Part shown: positions 28,355 through 34,890 of the stretch, in pieces
Layout: each line of letters starts with the position of its first letter
How positions within the stretch are numbered: position 1 is the stretch's first letter
Source of the DNA: Novosphingobium sp. 32-60-15
Lineage (GTDB): Bacteria; Pseudomonadota; Alphaproteobacteria; Sphingomonadales; Sphingomonadaceae
Assembly: GCF_002280675.1 (NCBI RefSeq)
Contig: NZ_NCEN01000009.1
Location: 1 to 64,000, forward strand
Direction of reading: 5' to 3'
Length of the DNA stretch: 64,000 nt
Position numbers and translations under genes: made by a program
Notes under the pieces: model-generated
The model's input: the letters and a program-made list of their open reading frames with translations, nothing else
Database searches by the model: none
What the model was told of the DNA's origin: nothing

Positions 28355-29920
28355 TTAGTTTACCATGCGCTGAGAGTCGCCCCAGTATTTGGTGCGGAGC
28401 GCCTTTTTGTCCATTTTGCCCGCTGCTGTGCGCGGGATTGAATCGACAAACTCAACCGACTTGGGTGCCTTTACCCCGCCCAACCGGTCCTTGGTATAAG
28501 CGATGATTTCTGCACCGGTGATGCCGTCGGCCACAACAACTGCGTGAACTTGTTCGCCCCACTTTTCATGCGGGATGCCGAACACGCAGGCCTCTTTGAC
28601 TGCGGCAAGTTCAGTCACTGCCGCTTCGACTTCAGAAGTGAATACATTGAACCCGCCCGAGACGACCATGTCCTTCTTGCGGTCAACGATATAGAGATAG
28701 CCGTCTTCATCATACTTGCCGACGTCGCCTGTGTGGTGCCAGCCGAACTTGCGGATTTCAGCGGTTTCTTCAGGCTTTTCAAAGTAGGAATGCGTGACCA
28801 GCGCGCCGCGCACGCAGATTTCACCAGCTTCGCCAAGTGGCACCTGATTGCCATCATCATCAAGCAGCGCGACCTTGATCGACCGCGTGGGTTTGCCGCA
28901 GGACGCCAGTTTTTCAGGGGCGCTGGCGGCAAAACGCGCGACATCCTCTGGCGGGAACCACGCGACGATCATCGGGCACTCCACCTGACCGTAGGATTGG
29001 CACATGGCGGGACCGAAGATCGATACCGCCTGCCGCAGCTTTTCGGGGCTGCACGGCGATCCGACGAGGATAAAAATCTTGAGCGACGAGTAATCGTGAT
29101 CGCCGATTTGTGGCGAGGCGAGCAATTGGTACATGGCCGTTGGCGGCAGGTACATGTGTGTGACTTTGTATTCCGCGATGGTGCGCAAGACCGCTTCGGC
29201 ATCAAAGCCCGGCAGGATCACTTGCGTTGCACCAAGGCTCATCGTGGAAAGCGCGATGGGACCGGCGGCGTGGGTGATAGGTGCCGAGACGAGCGCAACG
29301 GGATCATCGGTGCGTCCGCCCATGCCATCGGCAGCGGTTTCGATCATCGTGCCCCAGCCAAGGTTGGTGACATTTGCCCCCTTTGACGGGCCGGTGGTGC
29401 CGCCGGTGGGGAAGATACCGACCATGTCCATCAGGTTGCCAAATGCGTCGACTTCGGGCTCGACAAAGTCAGCCTCGGATACGCCTTCAACGAACTCTGC
29501 AAGGCTGGGGTCATCACCCATCCGTTTATCGAGACAGACGAAGTGTTGCAGCGTTGGACACAAGGCTTTGAGCTGCGCAACCTCATCAGCCTTGGACGAA
29601 TGATAGACCATCCATTTCAGGCGCACATAATTGATATAGGCGGCGTTGGCATCAATCGCGTTGCGGGTGTTGACCGGCACCCATTTGCCGTTGGCCCGCC
29701 ACATCGCCAGCAGGACGACGAGCAGCATGCCATCGTTCGGGCCATAGAGGCCGAGCAGGTCCTGATTTTCGAACCCGCCCTTTTGCAACGCCGCTGCAAT
29801 CTGGATCGATTGGGCGCGGGTTTCTGCATACGTAAGCTTCAGCCCCGTCTCAGTATCCACGATGGCCAAACGTTGCGGATTACGGTCATGACCACGGTCA
29901 AAATAATCGATAGCGCGCAT
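28355..29920 (-). CDS. AMP-forming acyl-CoA synthetase (feruloyl-CoA-synthetase-like)
   Basis: The protein (521 residues) is an adenylate-forming ligase: P-loop FPTGGTTGPSKGA, the middle motif MCQSYGQVECP, and the C-terminal YLYIVDRKKDMVVSGGFNV hinge with a final catalytic Lys in RTAAGKMDKKAL. It activates a carboxylic acid as its CoA thioester. It follows the glutathione transferase pair by three bases. In context, a hydroxycinnamate or similar phenylpropanoid acid is a plausible substrate, but medium-chain acids cannot be excluded. Confidence 0.88.
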   Translation of the reverse strand: MRAIDYFDRGHDRNPQRLAIVDTETGLKLTYAETRAQSIQIAAALQKGGFENQDLLGLYGPNDGMLLVVLLAMWRANGKWVPVNTRNAIDANAAYINYVRLKWMVYHSSKADEVAQLKALCPTLQHFVCLDKRMGDDPSLAEFVEGVSEADFVEPEVDAFGNLMDMVGIFPTGGTTGPSKGANVTNLGWGTMIETAADGMGGRTDDPVALVSAPITHAAGPIALSTMSLGATQVILPGFDAEAVLRTIAEYKVTHMYLPPTAMYQLLASPQIGDHDYSSLKIFILVGSPCSPEKLRQAVSIFGPAMCQSYGQVECPMIVAWFPPEDVARFAASAPEKLASCGKPTRSIKVALLDDDGNQVPLGEAGEICVRGALVTHSYFEKPEETAEIRKFGWHHTGDVGKYDEDGYLYIVDRKKDMVVSGGFNVFTSEVEAAVTELAAVKEACVFGIPHEKWGEQVHAVVVADGITGAEIIAYTKDRLGGVKAPKSVEFVDSIPRTAAGKMDKKALRTKYWGDSQRMVN

Positions 29921-29923
29921 TGG

Positions 29924-30709
29924 TTATCCCCAACGGTTAATTTCTGGCCCCGGCGCCCAAGCGCGGAGTGGTTCGGCAACGGTCGCTCGCGCAAGCGCGG
30001 CGAGAACAGATGGACGGGCAGCGACGCGGTCAAGCCATGCAGTCGTCAGCGCCGCATCCTGAAATGCCTGCGGACGAAGCAAACGCATCCCCGCCAGCCA
30101 GGAAAATGTCACCAGATCCGCGATGGAAAATGACCCCATCAGCCAATCGCGACCGTCGCCCAACTGCTTTTCGCAGCGATCAATAGCGGTGGTGATCTTG
30201 GTTTCGCTATCGGCAATCTGCGCGCAATCACTGGCGCCATCATGCAATGCCTGCCAGCGATGACGCAAATCGTCCGACACGATGCGTGTAGCCAGAGCAT
30301 TAAAATCGTCATCGGGAATTGCCGCGACAACAGCCTGTGATGTTGCCAGATTGCCCAACAATGCCGCAGCAGGTGAAAGGCGCTCGGTTATCTGGCGGCA
30401 CCACATCATCATTTCCCAGCGCGCATAAGCGTCAGCCGGTTGCAGCCCAGCGCCACCAGCGGCTTCATCGAAATACTGCGCAAGAAAAACAGATTCGGTC
30501 ATCGCTTCGCCGTCAACCAGCAGCACCGGCCCTTCACCCTCAACCCCAAGATCAAGCGCAATCGCCTCGGTCACACCGGTCAATGCGTGGCGTTCTCCTG
30601 CGAGCAAATCGACGGGGCGGCATTCAACGGAAAGGCCCGCTTCTTCCAAAGCGGCGAGAACCGTTAACGAGGCGCCGTTGGGCTGACCGTGATACAGCAC
30701 CGCGCTCAT
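29924..30709 (-). CDS. Divergent glutathione S-transferase, partner of the next gene
   Basis: The 261-residue protein has a recognisable but divergent GST N-terminal fold (AVLYHGQPNGASLTVLAALEEAGL), a GPVLLVDGEAMTESVFLAQYFDE substrate-side element and a helical C-terminal domain. The ATG at 30709 overlaps the stop of the upstream GST gene by four bases, so the two proteins are made together. Coupled unlike GST chains recall the heterodimeric beta-etherase BaeA/BaeB described from related sphingomonads. No independent evidence of activity is visible. Confidence 0.75.
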   Translation of the reverse strand: MSAVLYHGQPNGASLTVLAALEEAGLSVECRPVDLLAGERHALTGVTEAIALDLGVEGEGPVLLVDGEAMTESVFLAQYFDEAAGGAGLQPADAYARWEMMMWCRQITERLSPAAALLGNLATSQAVVAAIPDDDFNALATRIVSDDLRHRWQALHDGASDCAQIADSETKITTAIDRCEKQLGDGRDWLMGSFSIADLVTFSWLAGMRLLRPQAFQDAALTTAWLDRVAARPSVLAALARATVAEPLRAWAPGPEINRWG

Positions 30710-31488
30710 TCGTCGATCTCCGCCATGATCAGGCCATAACGATGAGCGAGGTCTGTTTTGCCCATAGCCCACGTTTTCTTCACCGCATCACGCGAATAGA
30801 CCCGCTTCAACCAACGCATGATGTTTGGCGTCTTGTCTTTGCCCGCAAGGTCCGGCTGTGACAGCGGCAGCGAATAGGTGCTGTTGAAGATGTTGATATC
30901 GGCCAGGGAATACTGGTTTGACCCGACATAGGGCCGCTTGCCCAATTCCTCTTCCAGCTTGGCGATGCCCAATCCCACGCGGCGGCGGCTTTCGGCCATC
31001 TCGACGTCGGAAAAATCGCCATTGATCGCCTTTCGCCACGCAATGCGGCGTTCGGGCAAAGGAATGCGGTCAATCGCGGCGGACAATTCAGCGGGGTCGC
31101 GCTGGCGCACCATCGGACCTACGAACACGCTCCACCCGATCATCGAAAAGCTTGGGCCAAGCCACTGGTCCATGAACTTCATCCACCAACGCACCCGCCA
31201 GCTGTCCTGCGGGTCTGCTGGCATCAGGTTTGGGCCGGCGAACTGGTCGTTCACATATTCCATGATTGCCGTGCTTTCGACCAGCACACGCATCCCGTCC
31301 TTGGCGTTATGGGTCATCGCCGGGATCGTGCCTTGCGGGTTGATGGCAAGGTATTCGCTCTTGTGTTGATCGAACTGCAACATATCAAGATATTGGCTGA
31401 CGAAAGGCACGCCTTTTTCCATCAATGCCAACATTGGCTTGCCCGAATTGGCGTTCGGCTCCCAATGATAGAGCGTCACTTCGTCCAT
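30706..31488 (-). CDS. LigF/Bae-like glutathione S-transferase
   Basis: The 260-residue protein is of the beta-etherase GST group. It starts VTLYHWEPNANSGKPMLALMEKGV, with QFDQHKSEYLAINPQGTIPA and VLVESTAIMEYVND. It shares this pattern with the LigF-like protein at 21515-22291. The ATG at 31488 has GAGAGAGG upstream; another ATG at 31521 lacks such a signal. It is the first gene of a minus-strand transcript (GST, GST, CoA synthetase, quinohaemoprotein) and has a palindrome related to the other operators 43 bases upstream. Confidence 0.8.
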   Translation of the reverse strand: MDEVTLYHWEPNANSGKPMLALMEKGVPFVSQYLDMLQFDQHKSEYLAINPQGTIPAMTHNAKDGMRVLVESTAIMEYVNDQFAGPNLMPADPQDSWRVRWWMKFMDQWLGPSFSMIGWSVFVGPMVRQRDPAELSAAIDRIPLPERRIAWRKAINGDFSDVEMAESRRRVGLGIAKLEEELGKRPYVGSNQYSLADINIFNSTYSLPLSQPDLAGKDKTPNIMRWLKRVYSRDAVKKTWAMGKTDLAHRYGLIMAEIDE

Positions 31489-31528
31489 AAGACCGCTTGC
31501 CTCTCTCGCGATTCCAGTCATGCCAGAA

Positions 31529-31548
31529 TTGTTAGTAACACATACTAA
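31529..31548. promoter_or_regulatory. Operator-like site 3 (TTAGTA-ACACA-TACTAA)
   Basis: Perfect 6-base arms at 31532-31537 and 31543-31548 with a 5-base spacer. Aligned with site 1 it shares 15 of 19 bases, including the block AACACATAC. It lies about 43 bases upstream of the first GST start, the same placement as sites 1 and 2. It is a degenerate version, so the link is weaker than between sites 1 and 2. Confidence 0.55.
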
Positions 31549-31691
31549 TTCAGCGAGAGCGCGGGTCAAGCCCGCGAGGCCGATTAATTCATACCCTTTG
31601 GGGTAGCGGCAATGCACGTGTCTGCGCATTGCGGGATTTGCCGCATTTCACCGCGTGAAACGACGCAGGACGTAAGTTTACGCAAATGTGT

Positions 31692-32060
31692 TCAGCGACT
31701 TGTCATAGTCCAACGGAACAAATGATCGCGACCAGAGATCGGTGCGTTCGTCCGCACTTCCTGCGCCGCGCGCAAGCCTTGCTCTTCCAAAGCGCCGCGC
31801 AGGGCGGTCCAATCGCTCCAGCGCGTAAGGCCTGTGACGCGTGTTGGCGCGCCCAGTGCGCGCCATATGGCTTCGGTACCATGGGCAAGATCGAGCGTAC
31901 GAAGGCCCGTTTGCGTGGCAGAAAACGCCACAGATTCAGGGATGCGACTGTCAAATATGACCAACGGCCGGGCCTGCATTTCCGCTGCGACGGCGGGCAT
32001 GGCGATGGCCGAAGTAGCCAATGCCCCGCCTTTAAGAAGCGCGCGCCGTGAAACCTGCAT
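31692..32060 (-). CDS. Small Tat-exported protein of unknown function
   Basis: The 122-residue protein begins with a twin-arginine signal peptide (SRRALLKGGALATSAIAMPAVA). The mature part is about 95 residues with no recognised domain. Its ATG overlaps the cytochrome stop by one base (TGATG), so it is translated with the cytochrome and flavoprotein. Tat export suggests it folds, or joins a cofactor protein, before crossing the membrane. It could be a third subunit or an assembly factor for the flavocytochrome; this is inference from position only. Confidence 0.72.
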   Translation of the reverse strand: MQVSRRALLKGGALATSAIAMPAVAAEMQARPLVIFDSRIPESVAFSATQTGLRTLDLAHGTEAIWRALGAPTRVTGLTRWSDWTALRGALEEQGLRAAQEVRTNAPISGRDHLFRWTMTSR

Positions 32061-32461
32061 CAACCGGCCTTTCCAAGATACTTTGCAACAGCGTCAAGTT
32101 CGGCATCGGTAATGTCGACTTTGGTCTGTTGCGGCATCGCACCCTTGCCCATGCGGACCACGGTTTTGATGTAATCGCCGGTGAGGTCTTCACGGTTTGT
32201 CAGCAAACCCTTTTGTGGCGGATTGCCCGCCATCATCTGCTGTTTGGTCAACAAATTCGTGCCCATGCCGCCAGCCAGGTGGCAATAACCACACTGTGCT
32301 TCGAACAGCGATTGGCCATCGCGTCCCGGGGCCAGGCGGTCCCCTGCGGGCGCTGCTGCACGCATCATGTAAGGTGGCATGGGTGGTGGGCCTGAAGGGG
32401 CTTGGGCAAAGGCAGCTGCACTCAAAGCAAGAGCGCCAGCGACAAGGATCACGCGCTTCAT
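32060..32461 (-). CDS. Periplasmic cytochrome c, partner of the flavoprotein
   Basis: The 133-residue protein has a Sec signal peptide (LVAGALALSAAAFAQA) and one haem c motif, CGYCH at residues 57-61, with a likely axial Met in GKGAMPQQ. It ends by overlapping the Tat protein start and follows the flavoprotein gene by one base. The arrangement matches PchF/PchC (4-cresol dehydrogenase) and EhyB/EhyA (eugenol hydroxylase), where a small cytochrome c accepts electrons from the flavin. Confidence 0.87.
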   Translation of the reverse strand: MKRVILVAGALALSAAAFAQAPSGPPPMPPYMMRAAAPAGDRLAPGRDGQSLFEAQCGYCHLAGGMGTNLLTKQQMMAGNPPQKGLLTNREDLTGDYIKTVVRMGKGAMPQQTKVDITDAELDAVAKYLGKAG

Positions 32462-32462
32462 G

Positions 32463-34049
32463 TCATTGCCCTCCCTTGTAGGCCGATCCGCGCATGTTGG
32501 CGTAGTTGGCAGGCCATACGCCCTGCTTGCCCGGTGCGATCACGCCATTGGGATCTAGCGCGGATTTGACCTTTTCATCAAAGCGACGCAGCGCGTGATT
32601 ATTGAAATCGAACGTCTCCATGACCGGGTCCATCCAGCCGAGATGCGTGCGGTATTCGGCATAGCCTGCCTTGGCGGTTTCAACGATCAGCGCGTCGAAC
32701 AGCTTGCGCATCTTGGCCACTTCGGTTGCGTTGTCGCGATCATACATCAGCATGTTCACGTTGTTGGCAAAGCGGCCGCCAATGGTGAAGCTGGCGTAGA
32801 AATCGACATCGAAATCGGCGATGATTTTGCGGCTGCGATGCATCTGGTCAAGCACGTGTTTGCCGGTGGCAGGGACGACGGGCGAAAAGCCCATATGCGC
32901 GCCGCGTCCGCCAACCCAGTCGGACATTTGCAGCGGCACCGCCGAGGGCACGCCCATGGTGATTTCGTATTGCCCGATCGGTTCACCCTGTCGCCACCAA
33001 TGTTCCTGCGGCGCTGCGGCGAGATTGCGCTTCATCGCGGCCTTGACCACTTCGGCGCGCGCTTTCACCACCGGCTCTTCGCCGTAGAGGCGCAGCGCAA
33101 CCTGCCAGTAGCCAAGCTTGTATTGCTTCAGCAGTTCTTCGACGCGCCATTCAGGAATGGCCGAGGGTTTATCCCAAAAATCCTGACGCTGGCCTTTGAG
33201 TACCATTTTGCCGAGCCATGACGGGATGAACACGTTTTGATCAATGAGGCCTGAAATCTTGAGCGGCGTGATTGTATCTATCACCCAGCCGATATCGTCG
33301 GCATTGGGAATATCCCAAACGATTTCCAGCGATGTTTCGGGCGCGGGCTGAAGCCAGACGCCTGCTTTTGTTACGATCCCCAAGTTCGATTGCGAAAATG
33401 CCAGATCCCAAGTGGGGCCATAGCTCATCGGGAAAAGGTGGAAGGCGGGATTGTTGTTCATCGCCCCCATCCCGGTGCGCAGCAGATCGCCATCGGGCAG
33501 CACAGCTTCGACCCCGCACAAGTTGCGCGCGTGCAGGCCATAAGATGTATAACCAATGCCGTGTTCGAGCGCGTTGCCCAACACAGACCCCCAAGCATTG
33601 CCAGGGACAGACAGCCACAACGGTGCCTTTTCGCGCTGGATCTGGTCATGTAGATCAAAGAAGCCAACGCCGGGTTCAACCACGCAATAGGCCAGCTTGT
33701 GATCAAGTTCGAGTATCTTGTTCATGCGCCCGAGGTCCATCACCACGGTGCCTTCCATGCGCGGAGCAGCGGTGCCGTAACCAAGGTTCTTGCCGCGCGC
33801 GACCGGCCAAAGCGGGACCTTGTGCTCATTGGCAAGGCGCACAACAGCGCGCACTTCATCAACACTGGCAGGCGCAACGGCAGCGGATGCGGGCCATTCC
33901 TCGGTCGATCCGGGAGCGTATGTGTCCGCATAAGCGTCACGATCAGCGTCGGTATCCATAACCCAAGATTTGCCGACGACACCGGCAAAGGCTGTCATAG
34001 CGGACTGGAACTGCTTTGGACTGACGCGCGGGGGCAGATGGAGCTTCAC
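32463..34049 (-). CDS. Vanillyl-alcohol-oxidase/4-cresol-dehydrogenase-type flavoprotein
   Basis: The 528-residue protein has an N-terminal FAD-binding PP-loop (VPLWPVARGKNLGYGTAAPR), the GNALEHGIGYTSYGLH block and a C-terminal cap region. The motif EYRTHLGWMD places a His at about residue 469, where vanillyl-alcohol oxidase has its FAD-linking His (motif recalled from memory). Enzymes of this group oxidise 4-alkylphenols such as cresol, eugenol or pinoresinol at the benzylic carbon. Start is GTG at 34049 with GGGAG 9 bases upstream. The adjacent cytochrome gene says dehydrogenase/hydroxylase rather than oxidase. No signal peptide is visible, although PchF-type flavoproteins work in the periplasm. 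Confidence 0.86.
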   Translation of the reverse strand: MKLHLPPRVSPKQFQSAMTAFAGVVGKSWVMDTDADRDAYADTYAPGSTEEWPASAAVAPASVDEVRAVVRLANEHKVPLWPVARGKNLGYGTAAPRMEGTVVMDLGRMNKILELDHKLAYCVVEPGVGFFDLHDQIQREKAPLWLSVPGNAWGSVLGNALEHGIGYTSYGLHARNLCGVEAVLPDGDLLRTGMGAMNNNPAFHLFPMSYGPTWDLAFSQSNLGIVTKAGVWLQPAPETSLEIVWDIPNADDIGWVIDTITPLKISGLIDQNVFIPSWLGKMVLKGQRQDFWDKPSAIPEWRVEELLKQYKLGYWQVALRLYGEEPVVKARAEVVKAAMKRNLAAAPQEHWWRQGEPIGQYEITMGVPSAVPLQMSDWVGGRGAHMGFSPVVPATGKHVLDQMHRSRKIIADFDVDFYASFTIGGRFANNVNMLMYDRDNATEVAKMRKLFDALIVETAKAGYAEYRTHLGWMDPVMETFDFNNHALRRFDEKVKSALDPNGVIAPGKQGVWPANYANMRGSAYKGGQ

Positions 34050-34134
34050 CGGTCAGATTCTCCCGTTTGTTTTTATATCAATTGTTACTGTTATGCGTGG
34101 CAGGTCGGGTTTCGTCAAGCGCATTGAAAGGCAT

Positions 34135-34219
34135 CGTCATTGGGCGGAGGCGAAGCTGACGAAGCAATCCAGAGAGTTGTGCGGACGCTCTGGATTGCTT
34201 CGCTTCGCTCGCAATGACG
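34135..34219. repeat. Dispersed inverted repeat, family B (copy 2)
   Basis: Begins CGTCATTG and ends CGCAATGACG, with internal GCAATCCAGAG and CTCTGGATTGC arms. It fills most of the space between the DUF3237 gene and the flavoprotein promoter region. Confidence 0.85.
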
Positions 34220-34232
34220 AAGTGTATTTTGA

Positions 34233-34730
34233 TCACGTCAGCGCATAGTACTTCACGTAATTGCCGTCAGGTTTGCGTTCGCCAATGCCTACAAACACAT
34301 GACGGGTGAGCCAATCGTGCTTGCCTTTGCTCACTTCGAAGCTGGGCTGGGCGCGCAGATAGTATTCGGCGTGAGGGACAGGTTCGCCTCCAGCAAAGGC
34401 CCACGCCCGCAGCCGGTCCATCGTGCCGGCTTCACGGCCCCACAGGAAGCCCTTGTTCTGCATGTAGATCAGCGTGCCGTCATCGACTTCGAGCATGTAG
34501 CGCGCATCGAACGAGGCGGTGTCATCGGGGCGGAAGAAAGCGTAATCGCCGCCGGAATTGGGGACTGCTTTGCCCTTCAGCCGCGGGCCTTCGAATTCGC
34601 CCTCATCCACATAAACCGCACTGCGCATTCCGCCCGAGGGCAGATCAGGTACCATCTGCACGCGCGTGAAGCGCAAGCGGCAAGCGAAGGCAAATTCGAG
34701 GCGGGGATTGTCGAGCGTGGAGAAATCCAT
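34233..34730 (-). CDS. DUF3237-family protein
   Basis: The 165-residue protein starts MDFSTLDNPRLEFAFACRLRF and carries the DUF3237 pattern: GMRSAVYVDEGEFEGPRLKG, then GGDYAFFRPDDTASFDARY. The family forms a small beta-barrel and is frequent in aromatic- and terpene-degradation clusters, but has no assigned activity. AGGAACACC lies before the ATG. It has dispersed repeats on both sides, so it may be transcribed alone. Confidence 0.82.
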   Translation of the reverse strand: MDFSTLDNPRLEFAFACRLRFTRVQMVPDLPSGGMRSAVYVDEGEFEGPRLKGKAVPNSGGDYAFFRPDDTASFDARYMLEVDDGTLIYMQNKGFLWGREAGTMDRLRAWAFAGGEPVPHAEYYLRAQPSFEVSKGKHDWLTRHVFVGIGERKPDGNYVKYYALT

Positions 34731-34767
34731 GAGGTGTTCCTTAATCGGGCCTATCTAACCGCGCCTT

Positions 34768-34862
34768 CGTCATTGCGAGCCCGGCGTTAGCCGGGTGAAG
34801 CAATCTAGAGCGGTTTGCGCTGGCTCTGGATTGCTTCGGCGGCATCGCCCCTCGCAATGACG
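34768..34862. repeat. Dispersed inverted repeat, family B (copy 3)
   Basis: Begins CGTCATTGCGAG and ends CTCGCAATGACG, with an internal GCAATCTAGAGC arm facing GGCTCTGGATTGC. It lies between the quinohaemoprotein gene 2 stop and the DUF3237 start. Confidence 0.85.
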
Positions 34863-34890
34863 AGGGTGGGTGGGGATGGGTTGAGCGGCA

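Noticed and set aside
34070..34105. Possible fourth operator upstream of the flavoprotein (TAACAGTAACAATT on the minus strand)
   Set aside because: Only one half resembles site 3 and no clear dyad is present, so it was not called an operator.
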